Notes: generated by a model not told the origin, from the letters alone. A DNA stretch of 64,000 nt from Setophaga petechia (GCA_024362935.1 JANCRA010000040.1:5332001-5396000); one strand, 5' to 3'. Counted from the stretch's first letter, positions 12,201 to 32,700 are shown. Program-made: numbers and translations.

Positions 12201-15200
12201 TAGTGCTACACCACCATTCTAAAGCAATTTAAACTCACCCCAAGTAACTAAATTCAACACTATATGCATTATGTCCCATGGATTTCCCTCTTTAGTTGGG
12301 AAGGCATAAATGTGACATCAACTTTGGTTTTAGTATAATTCACTGTGACCAAAATCCGTTTGCATCATTCCACTTTACACAAGGTACTAGAAGAAAATTA
12401 AGTTCTCTGAAGCACATTTTTTCTATAAACCTGGATAGAGAAACCACAATAAACTGCTGTAATCACAGAATACAGAGCTTGGCCTGTATGCTGATAAAAG
12501 TGGGAAGCTTTTTTCTTCTGTTCTATGCAGAACATTGTCTTTTCCCTGTCACTAACCTTTCTAGCTCTTGTCCTGGGAAGTATTGATCACGATGCCATTC
12601 ATGGTCCCAGGCTGGTGCTTCTGCTTGTACCAGTATATGGTCCAGGGCTGTCTTCCTAGCTTGGATCTTTGCAAAAATTCCCTTAAACTGCTATGGAGAG
12701 CAGTCATCAACTGTGTATGTCATTAACTCCATGACACAACACAGAGGATGTACCAAGTCTTCTTCCCTTTACAGTGTCCAGTTTGAAAACTTCTTTGGGT
12801 GCAAACATGTTCACCACCAAGCCCCACAGTTATTGTAATTTAGCTGTGAGAGTGGGGCTGAAGGGCAAGGCCATGGAGCCAGCGGAGATGTTAATACAAG
12901 TAAGTATGTACTGACTGAAGGAATTAGACCCGATAATTTATTTTTCTTTATCTCACTTTAATTTTCATTGAGTAAGCTCTTAGTCTCATTCTTCCATTTC
13001 TGTTTAGTGTTATAGTTGTGATAATGCTGAAGAACTCCTGTCATGAATTTGGGTTCATTTTGAAAAATGCTTTAAAAACGGTGTAACAATCCAGAGGAAG
13101 AAGGTGACTTCAGGACTTTTCCTGTGTGTTCTTGTGTGTCACAGCAGTGCAATTCATCCTAGAAAACCCATCATTTTAAACTACCAACAGCTAAAAATCA
13201 ATAGCTACCTATTTTTAGGTGGTGACTCCTCTTACCCTGTGCAACACTTTTTTCCAGTTCATCTGTTGACCAGACTCACTTGCGGGGACCAGTGGGGCCC
13301 TTTCACCATCTGACATCTAGTGGCAGTGCTGTGCAGTAGGGACGAGGTCAAAAAGAAAGCCGGGGATGTCACACCTAGGGAAAATTCTAGCCCTTCATGA
13401 TCTCATATCGTGGGATCATTTCTTTCTCTGATAACCAACCTACCTTTTTAAATTTGCTCTCTTCTTAATGTAATGCTATGCATTTAGCGGTGCAGTGAAA
13501 AGTGTGTGTTTCTCACTAAAACAAATGAAACATTTTGCATTAAAACTTTTATAATACAGTCTTCCTTTAATTCTAAGTACTGGGAATTAATGGGAAAAAA
13601 ATCTTAGAGACTTATTACAAAGTCCTTGCTGAGCTTATAACAGAGGTATAAGGTCTGAGATACAAAATGAAGGCAACACTGGCAAAAATTAAAAAGTCAA
13701 AGGTCCTTTTAAATAATCCAAATGATACTTACTCATTTCCAAAGCCAGAAAATCCACAACTCACCACCTGTGTGTTCATGTATTCTTTATCCATTTATGC
13801 TCTCCTGAAAAGAGCAGGGACTTTGCTATGTCAGGAACACCACACCATGGTCTCTGAGTCCTTCATGCTCATAGTGCTGTAGCCCACATTTCTGGTCACC
13901 TGAAAAGCTAGGAATGCCTGCGTGTCCTTAAGATTTCCTGTCATGCTGCTGCAGCCATCTTCACAAACTGATACACTCTCTTTTGGATATAATACATGTG
14001 AAAGAAATCCTAAAAAAACCAGAAAAATTCAAGCAAATTTTCTCATTGACCTGTTAATATTTTGATTGACAAAAATTGAGTATGAATTAATGTATGAAAT
14101 TATGATTAAAAATAATCTGGACGAACATATGATTATTAGAAAAGTCTGGCAATGCAAACTGAGTTATTAGTTTATTAGTATGAAGATAGTATGGTGTATT
14201 TATACTGAAATCTTAGATCTTATGTAGACTGAGGTTTGATTCAGAATGAAAGGAAATTATAATTTTGGTATTTTCTGCGATATCAAACATTCAGTTTTTG
14301 ATGGTTTTAGGTTCTTTGCATCAGCTTTCTGTAAAGCAAATAGAAATACGGTAAAGAAATCTAAGCAACAACTTTATTGCAGTATGTAAAGTGTATATTA
14401 TTTTGTAGATGGTTAGTGCTCAGCTTTTCTATTTTGAATAAACAGATTGTGCTGTAACATCAGGTATGACTTGTACAGGTTGTTGTATAACATTAGCACC
14501 AGAAAAATACTACTATTTCCACTATTTTTCTCAAAAGAGAGAAGTAAAATTACTATTGTGCATGGAGAGAAACTTACTAAGTGTATGTGGTAATGAAACG
14601 AGATCCATGTCTCCTCGTCAGATACCACACATTGCTGGTACTTCCAGCTGCTAGCCAAGGACTATTGGCTGCCAGCCAATGGACTTCCTCCATTGCTGGA
14701 GGAAGAAAATTGTATTTAGAGTAAGAGAAAGGACAGGAACCCCTCTGTCTTGCAAACCCGTGGCTCATACCTATGCCAGGTTACAGAGGTTCACACTTTG
14801 TTTTCTTCAGTGTGCAAATAAAAGACCCAGCAGTCCCATATTTCTCTTACAGTGTCAGCCCAGCCTTGCTGACCAACAGTAGGTGCAGAGTCCAGGCTTT
14901 TAGGTAGTCCATGCCTCACTGAGAATGGTTCCTGGCCCCGTGCTGAAGGGGGAAAATGGTCTCGGAAGTTTCCTTCAGGAAATAACCATATGCCTTTTTT
15001 TGCTAGGTTTTGCAGAAAAACTTTACCTGAGCTCTATATCTATCTTTTCCTTAAGTTTCTGCTGTCAGCCACACACAGGGAAAGCACTTAGTAGCTGACT
15101 CAGACTGACTTCTGGTGCTGAAACATTTGCCTTTGGCCACATAGTTTGAATGTATCCAAAGGACCATTCGCTGCTCTGAGCTCAGATTTCTCCATTAGGC

Positions 15201-17160
15201 ATAAGGACAGCTCTTACCAGGATTTTGGGTTTTGTGGCCGCAAAGTGCTCCACAAACTAAAAACATGCAAGGCAAGTGAATATAATGAAGAAATTGGCTT
15301 CAAATTCATCCTCATGTTAAAGTCCATAGTTCATTTGTCCTTTCCCCAGATAGATGCTCTAAGAGATGAGATCTTTGTTGGCAGTATGTTCTCTAAGCGC
15401 AGAATCACTTTTTTTTTCTCACAAGCATTTAACTTCATCCTCACTTTAAAGATTTAAGAATGACATAATGATGGTCGAATTTGTCCCAAATTGCAGAGAC
15501 TTTACCTGATGGTTAAGCATTTTTAAAGGCTCAGATCCAGTCAGGAGGACACCAGACACAAGGATATAGGTGGAAATCACATACTTACATACCTAGAACT
15601 TGGTCTTCACAGTGTAACCAAATTCTTACAGAAATTCTGTCTGCAAAAATATCTCACAGTATATTCAGGAATGAAAGGGGGACCTCTGTATCTCCCTTTG
15701 TACAATTTACATTTTGTGTAGACCTCTGCCTTTTGATATCACTGATTCCCTAAATTATGGCCTCCAATAATCTGTACCTGAAAATAATCTTTGCAAAACC
15801 AGAGGGAGAAGCAGAAAAGTTTGCAAGGCAGGGATTAAGCTCTGTGAAGGAGATTCAAGGGGACTGCAAAGGGAAGGAACATGATGGGATCCATTCTCAT
15901 TTACACACAGATAATTTTGAACATACTGGTGTGAATGCACATTTCTTCAGCCTAGTGCTTGAGGAGTGGCCATGCTTTGTGTGAACTTTGCTGGGGCAGT
16001 GCATTTCTATGCTCATAATGAGCACAGATGTCCCATTAAGGCAATGACTGCACAAAAGATTTGAAAAGTAGTGTTACTTAAATACATGTTGGAATTTTGG
16101 CATGAGCTTGAAGGCTTTGCTGAATCAGCTCCTTCTTCTCTAATTAAATCCTGTCCTCTGGCTAACAATGTGCACAGGCTGCACTGTGTTCCTGGAAATG
16201 AGGGAAGAGTTAATCACACTTAGGAATCAAAAAGACATCTTTACTAATAGTCATTCTCCTTCCATACTCTGTACATCTCCATAATCAAACAGCTGTTGAC
16301 TTGCAGAATTTTGCTCCAGAACACACCTGTACCTGTTTGGTCTCCTCCTGAGATCAGTGTAAACTTTCCTTACTTCCTTACACCATGTGTATTTATTTAA
16401 CACTAAAAGCCTGGTCTGTTCACAGCAATCCTATTTACAGTAGTGTGAAGTGATAAATGCACTGTTCAGCTGCTTGGAAAATTATAACCAAACTAGAAAC
16501 TGCATCATGATTTAAAGAGTTCATATATTTATTGTGTAAATAATGTCCTCTATAATCTTTGGTGAAAATTGAAAGTGATAGTTATAAAAGTAATAGTATA
16601 GCGTGAAACATACCTAAAGGTAAATATATGCATATATATTTGCATACATTATATGCATACACACGCATTTGAAGAATGCTTTTTATTGCTTTTTGTAAAC
16701 TATATATTTTTCATCTCTCCTACCAAGTTGCCCTGTTTAATAATGACATTTCCATATGTCTGTAAGTATTTATTTAATGAAAATACCTGCATTTTTAAGT
16801 ATCAATTTTTCATCCTAACAACTGTAACCCTTTCAGTTTAGGGCAAAACAGCTTTTACCAGTTCCTATAATAGCCCCCTAATAATTTAGGGGACTCAGTC
16901 CTTCAGAACATAGTTTCTAGTACCCTCCTGGTGCTTTTCTTTATGTTTTCCTTTTGGTGACTTTGAATCACCACCAACATGGCAAACACACAGCTCAGCT
17001 TATTCAATGTAAATAACTCAATAATAGATTTAACAAAGCATTTTTCGTTTTTAAATCTGAGTCCTTCTCCTCACATACTTTTCTCTCTATAAAATACCTT
17101 TATGCAAACTTTTATTTAGAAAATCTTGAGCCGAAGAACTGCAATAAAACATCTGAGGAG
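6273..17160. other. Intergenic, no gene recognised
   Basis: About 11 kb of AT-rich DNA. I found no MMP exon: no zinc-site, cysteine-switch or hemopexin-end pattern on the minus strand. ORFs are short and without family features, and there is a short CA repeat at 8445. Confidence 0.55.
8445..8467 (+). repeat. Short (CA)n microsatellite
   Basis: An AC dinucleotide run with one AG interruption. Confidence 0.9.
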
Positions 17161-17234
17161 CTGAGCTGCCGGGAGCCAACCTGGAGCAGATGCTGGGGCA
17201 GCTGTGAGCGCGGGGTTCCAGATGTGACTGAGGA

Positions 17235-17394
17235 GTGCCAGCTGCGAGCGCTAGGTGCCAGCTGCGAGCGCTAGGTGCCAGCTGTGACCGCGCGGTGCCA
17301 GCTGCGAGCGCTAGGTGCCAGCTGCGGGCGCTAGGTGCCAGCTGTGAGCGCTAGGTGGCAGCGGTGACCGCGCGGTGCCGCTGTGACCCAGGGC
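17235..17394 (+). repeat. GC-rich 20-bp minisatellite, about 8 units
   Basis: Units start at 17235, 17255, 17275, 17295, 17315, 17335, 17355 and 17375. The basic unit is GTGCCAGCTGCGAGCGCTAG, with a variant in which the end reads GACCGCGCG. The array is CpG-rich and lies in a GC-rich patch (about 17160-17540) inside AT-rich intergenic DNA. The part GCGCTAGGTGCCAG recurs every 20 bp and resembles the CTCF core motif (see findings). Confidence 0.93.
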
Positions 17395-18430
17395 GACAGT
17401 CGTGACCCTGGGGCAGCAGCGCTGAGCCCCCACCCCGTGAGCCAGGGACCCCGAAGCAGGGGCAGTGGGCAGTGCTGGCAGGTCCGTGCGGGCTGTGCCC
17501 ACAGATACCCCCTTGCTGGGCTGGGCAAGGTGAAGTTCTTAACTCCAGTCTGTTGCAAGAAGCAGCGCTTTCTTTGGGAGCCTGTGCTAACCTCCTGCAG
17601 CAAATGGTCCAAAAGTAATCACCACCCTCATCAGTCCAAGGTCAAACAGACACAATATCCAGAGGCTGAGTTACCCACCCCAGACCCAGACCTAGTCTTT
17701 AGGAGCCTATGTTGGATTTTTATCTGATAGTTTGGAACCTTGTGCTGTTCATTACTGTGAAGGTTGCCTGGCCCTTGGTTCCACCAGCAGCATTTGTTCC
17801 TATCATACAGAGAAGGCATTTCCACACCTTCTCTGCTCCTTCAGCTCCTGCAGGCTGCAGAGCCCCACAGAGGCTGTGGAGACTCACATGCACCCATATG
17901 GGGATAAGGTACTCTAAGGAGCAAACAAAAACACACACATGGATCTATGTCCACTAACTTATCTGAAGTTAGCAAGATACAGTGCTTACAGACCATAAAA
18001 ACACATGAAACATGGGATGCCTGAGGAAAAAACCAACAGACATCCCTTATCCCAAGTTGATTTAATCAATGAATGCAGACAGACCATGAAAATGTCTGAT
18101 TTACAGCCAGAACCACAGAGCCCACATGTCAAACCTTTAGATCCTGTCTGCAAAGTACACGTGCAAGGTACACTCAGTAAGATACTGAGATGGCTGTCAC
18201 TACAAGGGTTCCCCCTGCAAGGCTCTCTGAACGGGTGTGTAGACCTCAGCAAAGTGCTCTCCCTGTTTTGGCCAGGCCTCTCATCTGCCCTGTGCCACTC
18301 ACCCTCAGTTCTTGTGGATGTTCTGTTTCAGCGCCTGCAATGTCTGGACTGGGTGTCAGTTCTCTGCTTTGGGCGTGGCTCTGGCATGTGTGATGGACCA
18401 GTGTTCAAAAAGGTTCAAACTTCATAAGCT
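17395..18430 (+). other. GC-richer segment with three unrecognised plus-strand ORFs
   Basis: ORFs at 17383-17727 (114 aa), 17709-17957 (82 aa) and 18005-18427 (140 aa) follow one another just after the GC-rich minisatellite. None shows a domain I recognise. The first starts within the repeat's flank and is Pro/Ser-rich. This could be a decayed gene or retroelement, a lncRNA locus, or chance ORFs in GC-rich DNA. Confidence 0.25.
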
Positions 18431-18496
18431 GCTCAAAGAGCATGTTGGCTATCAGCACTTAAACATAGCCTTGCGCCTTCATTTCCTGTTATAGGG

Positions 18497-19681
18497 ATTT
18501 GGGCAATTTGCAGCAAGGGGCATGAAGTTATGAGAGAGTGCAGGGAAGAATGGTTACGTACAGCCAGGCAATAGCAAGTTCTTTCTTTATGTGTTAGCTC
18601 CCATGCTTGTCTTTTTTCTTCCTTTAAGGTACCAAACCCTTAAAAAAAAAAAAAATCAGTATCAGTTTTCTCAGGGCTTCTGGTGTATCTGTCTGTCACC
18701 TGAGAGATCAGGGGACAATTGCTCACTTGAAAGGGTAAGATGTGGCTTTTCAGCTCTGCTCTAGCAAGTATTTAATCATACATAGCTCCTGCCTCACTCT
18801 GTTAGCTGAAACACTCCCATGCCAGTGTCAAGAGATCGGGTTCCTGTAGGCAAAGAAGTGAGCAGGACTTTTCAGGATGATCAACCAGGAATGCTGTAGT
18901 TTGTGTGCCTCAGGAACACATTACATTAGGATTTATAATTTCCTCATTTTAGTTCAGTCTCATCATCTTAGGATCTTGTTAATTTGAAAAACAGCTGTTG
19001 AAAAACCATTAATTGGATGAGAAGCAAATGACCATTTTTCTTGGTGACAGGAAACAACTGGAAAGACAAATGGGATCACCTGTCTCCTTGGTTTTATATG
19101 TAATTTCTGCCTTTCCTTGTCTGCCCTCTCAAACTCCTCTTGTCAACAGTGGGGAGAATACAATATTATAAAACTGAATGGAAATCTGCAGTGGAAAGCA
19201 AGAAGAATGTTTAGTGAAAACACTAAGAAAATTATTTCAGCTTTACCACATGGGATCCTGTTTTCTGTGTGTCCATCTGGTTCCACAGCAACTGGAGGTA
19301 CTGGCCAATTATTCCAAGCCAAACTGAAATTCCACAGTTCCTTCTGGTTTTGTGGAAAATAGCAGCTGGCTAGAGCAGAAAAAACCCCTTTTGATGGGAA
19401 GACAGATTATTCATCCCTGGGCCAGGCTGTGGGGCCAGTGGCTGGTCACCCCATGGGAACTGCACAGCATTACCCAGCTAGATACCTAAATATAATATGG
19501 GGACATGCATTATGAGGAGTTAAGGAGGAACAAGAAAGGGGAGCAGGTATTGGGAACTCTCTGGGGCTGTGGGTGGATACAGTGAGCTGCACGACACAAT
19601 CCCATGTTGTCCAGAGATGGAAGGATACGATCACCAGTAAGCACACCAGTAAGTAACAGAATTTGGGCAATTTGCAGCAAG
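18497..19681 (+). repeat. Exact 21-bp direct repeats flanking about 1.14 kb
   Basis: The 21 bases at 18497-18517 recur exactly at 19661-19681 (start ATTTGGGCAATT, end TTGCAGCAAG). The DNA between is single copy in this window and has no recognised gene. Chance identity of 21 bp over such a short distance is unlikely, so a local duplication or repeat family is suspected. Confidence 0.8.
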
Positions 19682-21860
19682 AAATTCTGTTCTGACACTC
19701 CTATTCTGGTTCCTACTCCTCCAACGAAATGACAATCAGACAGGGAAAAGTGAGTGACCAAGCTGTTACCACTAATCAGAAGTCAAGTCCTTCTGTGTTG
19801 GGAATGACTTTTTTAGGCCTTCTTTGCTAAAAAAGGAAAAGCATTACAGATTGCTTTATTTATTTTCTCAGGTGACCTGTGAACATGAACCCCTCACTGG
19901 TTTAACAGAAGGCCAGAACTGCCAGTCACAAAACTTCATTAACTACATTCCACTGTTAAAGATTAACTTGCCTTAAGACCAGGGTTTTTTATAAATTATG
20001 AAACAATGTTTCACCTAAGAAAAGAAGGACCACAGGGTATTATGATTTTTTATATATCTGAAGACAGTGGAACTTGCCTATATATTGCAAAGAACAGAAT
20101 AATCTCCTCTATGACTCAATGATTAAACGTTTCTTGAAGTTAAAATTACAATCATATTACAGACTGAGCAGACAGTGTGTTAAAGAGTAATCTTGCCTCT
20201 GACTATAAACACCTGGGTGTAACTTGGCAGCTTCTGTGACTGTGCTGTTAAACTGTGCTTTCTACTACACAGCCATCAATTTAATTTAATACTGGAGAAG
20301 AGTTTAAGGAGCCTGAAAAGACATAAATAGCTAAGGAATTTTCTCTGTTCCACCTGCCTCCAGCATATTCTGCTCTTTTGTGTGGGATATCACAAGTGCA
20401 AGCAGGCGCCTTAAGGCAACTTTTATCACTGGCTTGTGGTGATAAAAAAAGCTGCTGTTGTAATTTGTCAAAAAAGCGAACATCATGGAGGAGAAATGTA
20501 GGATGTCCCATTCTGAATAAAAACTGAGAGATAGGCATCAAAGATGCTATTAATTCCACCCAGACTTATCTGCCTGAAAGGCAGCCACTCTAAGCTAGTT
20601 GGGTAGCCTTCTCCTGCAAAGAGATGTTTTCTCTGGAGGTTTAAAACACTGGTTTGCCCCAGCATAGTCTTTGAGTGAGATGAGATGAGATGAGATGAGA
20701 TGAGATGAGATGAGATGAGTAATGTTGTGGAAAAGTTCTTCCTCTTCATATATCTAGACAGGAAGCTAAAGCAGCCAGATGAATCTCCCTCAAATGTCTA
20801 CCATACCACCCCAGTTCAGGCTTGCATTTTCTTAGGGATCAAAATGGTGATGGTGCTCCCCACGGTTAGACTTGTAGATTAGTGAAATATCACATTCAAT
20901 CCTTTACTTTGATTCCCTGGTGGGATCAAAGCCAGTGGGGTTCTCATAGCAATAGCAGCAGCATGGTGGTACTGCTGCTGTTTGCAGCAAGTCAGGTGGG
21001 TTAGGTTCATGCTGGGATCATTGCATTGTTATCAAAATACACAGCAAAAAGAAACATTTTACTAAATCATGGGAGAGGTGTGTAAAACAGACAAATATGT
21101 GAGAACTGGAGAACAGCAGGACAAACCACTACTGAGACCAGGTTCTCAGATATCCCCAGCCATGCGCTCAGTATGGCCAACAATTTGGCAGTGTATTCTG
21201 GGCCTGTTTCCAGAACTAAATAAAGAAATACCTGTAGAGGATATGACTGTGACTCTATAGATTTTGCCTGATTTTGTGAGGAGTTTGCATGGCAACAAAT
21301 TTTGTTGCATCTGGAGTTTGCATCTGGCAATAAATGTCAGATGTATGTAAAGAACATGATTTGTATGAGCAGAGCAAAAGTTGTGCTCCATGACATGGTG
21401 GTTGAATCTATTCTTGAACAGGACAGGGCTGATGTGTGAAGGATGTAATTCATAGCTTCAGACAAAGTGGACACTGATGAAATGTTAATTTTTATGCTAT
21501 AAAGACTGATCAGGGTGATTATCAGGTGAGATAATTTATTTAGACATTGGGACCTCAGGGTGATTTGGTGTCAAAGTACTGTTGTGATATGAAAGGGACA
21601 AGGCTGCAACAGCCAGAGAAGATCAGGACAAGATGCAGGAAAATGCATCTTCTGCACAGTGCAGAAAAGCAAGTGGCTAATGAAAGCTCGTATCTTGCAG
21701 ATGGAGAGAAAAGAAGCTTGCTCTTTGGAGAAAAAAGAGGCAAAGTACAAACTTTGTATGCTGGAGGGATAATAGAATACCAACCCGCAGCCTTTCACAC
21801 CTCAGAAATGTACAATGCCTTCAACAGACGAAGCAGAAAACAGATGCCATCAACCTAAAA
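19682..21860. other. Intergenic and 3' flank of the MMP27-like gene
   Basis: No recognised gene. It contains the TGAGA microsatellite. A 103-aa plus-strand ORF (21547-21858), antisense to the gene's downstream flank, shows no recognisable features. Confidence 0.5.
20676..20719 (+). repeat. (TGAGA)n microsatellite
   Basis: About nine perfect tandem copies of the pentamer TGAGA. Confidence 0.98.
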
Positions 21861-21863
21861 TTC

Positions 21864-21869
21864 TTTATT
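21864..21869 (-). promoter_or_regulatory. Poly(A) signal, MMP27-like gene
   Basis: AATAAA on the minus strand lies about 275 bp beyond the stop codon at 22144. It is the first consensus hexamer downstream and a plausible 3' UTR end. Confidence 0.55.
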
Positions 21870-22143
21870 GCCATACTATTAAAAAAAAAATCCCCCAAAC
21901 CATCTGGAGAATGAAGTAATAAATTATTTGGTATAATTTTCACTTATGAGAAAAATATGATTTTTTTCTAGTCTTTGAAAATAAAATTTAAGTTGACATG
22001 TTAATTCATTAAAATACATGAAAAGTATTTTTGAAAACTAGTCCTGTTGCCTATTCTGTAGAGCAGTGTACCTACAAACAATTTCTGATATCCCTGGAAT
22101 GGTAGTTATTGTCTTTCGCTGAATGTAAGAAAGTTTAATGATG

Positions 22144-29001
<6,858 letters not shown>

Positions 29002-29100
29002 TTTTACTCTCATCCCTATCCTGGTAGGAGAGCTGTCTGCTTTCTGCTCCATGTGTCTCTGTTCTTGTGTCCCAGTTTGTATGGTTATGGGGTGCTTTGG

Positions 29101-29123
29101 AGAGTCAGCTGTAGACTGACTCA
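29101..29123 (-). promoter_or_regulatory. AP-1 site upstream of the MMP27-like gene
   Basis: An exact AP-1 heptamer (TGACTCA on +, TGAGTCA on -) lies at 29117-29123. A one-mismatch second copy (AGAGTCA) lies at 29101-29107. No clear TATA box follows. MMP promoters usually carry AP-1 about 70 bp before the transcription start. That would put the start near 29050, so the in-frame ATG at 29052 is probably not in the mRNA. Confidence 0.65.
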
Positions 29124-29683
29124 GAGCCCATTATGCTCTGATTCCCCCTGCACAAGTTGTAACACTGTGCAGACTAACACAATAAAACTTAATTGAACCC
29201 ATCTGACTTCACAGTCATGAGAAGTCAGTTGGGATTTGAATCTGTCTAAGCACCTTGGCTACTCTTTCAAAACTGGCACTCAATTTCAGTTATTTTACAC
29301 TGACTTTGACAAACCTGAGCAATTTCATGCCAGATTAAGTGGTGGACAAATGCAAAACCTTTTAAGTTGTCCCAACACACCTGTGTGAATTAGGACCACC
29401 AAATGTCAGGGTGCTCTATATTCTCCACCTAGAAAATGGGAATTGTGCATGAGGTATGAATGCCATAAAAAAGAAAACAAAACAGACTTTGGGAGAAATG
29501 ACTGTAAGCAGAATATTTTCTTTTCAAATTGATTTATGATGGAAAATGCCAATTCCTTGCCCTCCTCTTTCTGGCAATTTTTTTAAGCAGTGTGTTTCTT
29601 TTAAAGTATTCTGGTGGAATCCAAAATATACATAAATGAGCCTTATAAATTGAGCCTAAAGAATGAGGGTACTCTTATATCTC

Positions 29684-29684
<1 letters not shown>

Positions 29685-29726
<42 letters not shown>
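29685..29726 (+). repeat. (CTAT)n microsatellite
   Basis: About ten perfect CTAT units between the MMP27-like promoter and the 3' end of the MMP8-like gene. It is a likely polymorphic marker. Confidence 0.98.
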
Positions 29727-32700
29727 GCCATTTCATCACTAAAGGGTTTTTTTCAGTTTAACCACATTAACCACAGGGCATATGATTATTTCCTGTCTTA
29801 AGTAATTCAGAGTAAGGGAAGTTTCAAGAGTCACACAAGCTGTGACAAATTATGGGATTTTACCCTGTTCCAGACAAGCACCTTCCTCTTCCACTGGCAG
29901 CAAAGGGAGATGAAGGTGTTTAGAGGTCTCATAGCACATACTCAACTTTTACAAAACCGTTGAAAGAAATGCCTTCACATTGGACTGTTGCTTTTTCAGG
30001 AAACCCATGTTTCTGGTTTTTGCCTTTTTGCTGTCCCTTCCAGCCAATTTTTCTCCAGCTGGAGGCATTAATGGTGAATTTTTTCATCCCAATATCCTCG
30101 TTTTTAAACTTGTTGTTAAAGGCAGATACTTAAAAAAAACCAAAACAACAAACTCTTCTCTTGATTATTATAATTGCATTGTATGGGTCCCATTCAGTTC
30201 TGTCTTTATTTGACCATATTGATTAGATTTTTGTAGATATAGTGCACGTTTAGACAGCTACCTAACAGACACCCATGTTGTGAACAATTAGGAATGTTGA
30301 GTCTCTGCTGTTACAGTGTTAAGGTCATGACCATGCTGCAGCCCTGTTTCTGGTTCCTGGGATGCTCTTTGTAACATCGTCAGTACTACTGACGTGATAG
30401 ACAGTCAGCTTTCTCAGTTGAAACAGGGGTCACATTGCTGCTCTTTTCTAAGAGGAGAAAAGAGTCAGGGGGTAGTTCAACATCCACCAACTCTAATAAA
30501 TGTCAAAGATAAGCATTAGGAAACTGTAACCAGAAGCTGCTTTATACAGCTTCTTCTTTTCCCAGACCCCAAAGCCAGCTACAGACATGCTTGTGAAACA
30601 TCACTTGTGAACATTTTCCGGTCTCTCTCCCTTGGGCAGTGGGAACTGGCTTCTGAGTTGTGTAGATCGCCATGTTGCAAAACCCTTGTAGTGTTTTCTG
30701 TGATGTATATCTCCATCATTTGTCACTCAAATGTCTTCTGAGCAAACACAAATGTTAGCTGAAACTAAAAATGTAGTCTAAATTAGAGATTTCAACTTCT
30801 CTAAATTGAATGAAGCCACTATAGATGACCTTATTTTAAGTTAGCTGGTTGAATTACTCTCCAGAGATAAGTATTTCTCTGCTTTCTGTAGAAGAAAGTT
30901 TAATTAATAAATGCATAAAGTTAGATGAGCTGATCTTAACCTAGCTGCTCTTATTGTCTCTATCCTTCACTGCTACATGGCAGACAATTGTGGGGATCTG
31001 ACAGCCAGCCACAGTGGGAAGCAATAAAAACACTTTTCCCAGTTCATTTCAAATCTACCCATAGTTCTTGATTTTTCTATAAAATTAAATTCATATCAGC
31101 TGAAACACGTTTTCCAAAAATGTGTTCTAGTGCCGTGGGAAAATATGTTTGGTGCAAAAGCCCTGAACAGCATTTGTCTTTTGTGACATATGCATGAACG
31201 TAATCTGACTGTAGCACCTCTAGCTTTGAAATGTTTGAGACAAACAAATATATAAATTTTAAAATGAAAAACAGATCTCTAAAAAGAAAGCCACACGGGT
31301 GACTGGGATCCAGAACCTAGAGGGGACCTGTGGCTTCTAGACTGGTAGTTGGAATCCAGCTGGAAACCTTCAGGCACCTTAATGGCCACTGCTCCTCAGG
31401 CTAAGCCTCCCACAGAGCCTATAAAATTGAATTGTTACTCAGCCTGGGTGAAATACATGGGGTAAAGGCAAATGGTCCACATATTGTCTTTGACTCTTGC
31501 TGGACTTTTAATAGACTGCAGCGTGTGAGGGCAGGACTCAACTGTGCCAACACAGGTCCCAGTGACAGTGTAGTCTCTGTGGGCCTTTGGGAAGTGATGG
31601 GCTCCCTGGAGTCCTGTTCCATACCTGCTGGGTTACTAGGAGACCTTACAGAACTGCAAATGTACTAAACACATTTAGGGAATTGAATTCCTGGCTGGGC
31701 AAATCTGTCTTACTGATGATATGGGCAACAATTACACACCACACCTGTAACAAGGCCCTGGGGTGGAGTGCAGCACTTTAACGCAGTACAGTAATTAGCA
31801 AGTAGAGGTAAACTTATTAAAAGGCAAAAAGAAAATGACAGGCAATTTTATGGACAAAACACCCTAATTTCTAATTCCTGAAAGCCTGCTTTGTACCTGA
31901 AGGAAGACAAGAGCAGCTGGCACCACATGGCTGTGCCCTCCTCCTCATGGTGTGGCTGGGATGGAGCAATTGCTGCACTCCCGCAGCAGAGGAAATGTGC
32001 TCTCACATAAACACGGGGCAGATTTCTCACAAAGGAATCACTTCATGTAGAGCTCTCATCTTCCTACTCATGGGAAATTCACAAAGTGAATTTCAAAACT
32101 GCATCTGGCAACTAAAATTTGGACAGGATGTGAAAAGGCATGGACTAAAAATATTGCATTAGAAACTTCATCCTATTTTTAACTTCTTCATATTCCATGG
32201 TCTGTAAATTATCCTTTATCTCTCATTCCTCTAAAACATGACCCACCTTCTTACTCCTCATCTCCCATTTAACTTTTTCACTACCCCATGACTGCTCACC
32301 ACTATTTACTTCTGGAGAGGGACTAGCATTCTGCCCTAAATCTGAGAAGCTCTTTTGACATCACCTTGAGATCCTGTGCTTTTACTTCATATGTGCAGGG
32401 AAAATATGCCCCCAGTTTTTATTTTTTGAATATAAATTGTTCTAGTAAGAAATATTATCTTTGATTGTAAATCTTGTGTTATATTTGTAGACTATTTCTG
32501 CTAAAAAAGCAGAACATAACACAAAGAATTTAAATTCATGTATTTTTAAAACAATTTTCTATTTAATTGTCATTCAGTAGCACTGGCTTACACAAGAAAA
32601 TATGATTCAATACCATTGCTGGTGAGGTTTGATACTAAAGAACCAGTACCTATAACACTTTGTGAGAACTGGATTCATATAAATTAACTTCTTAATTAAA

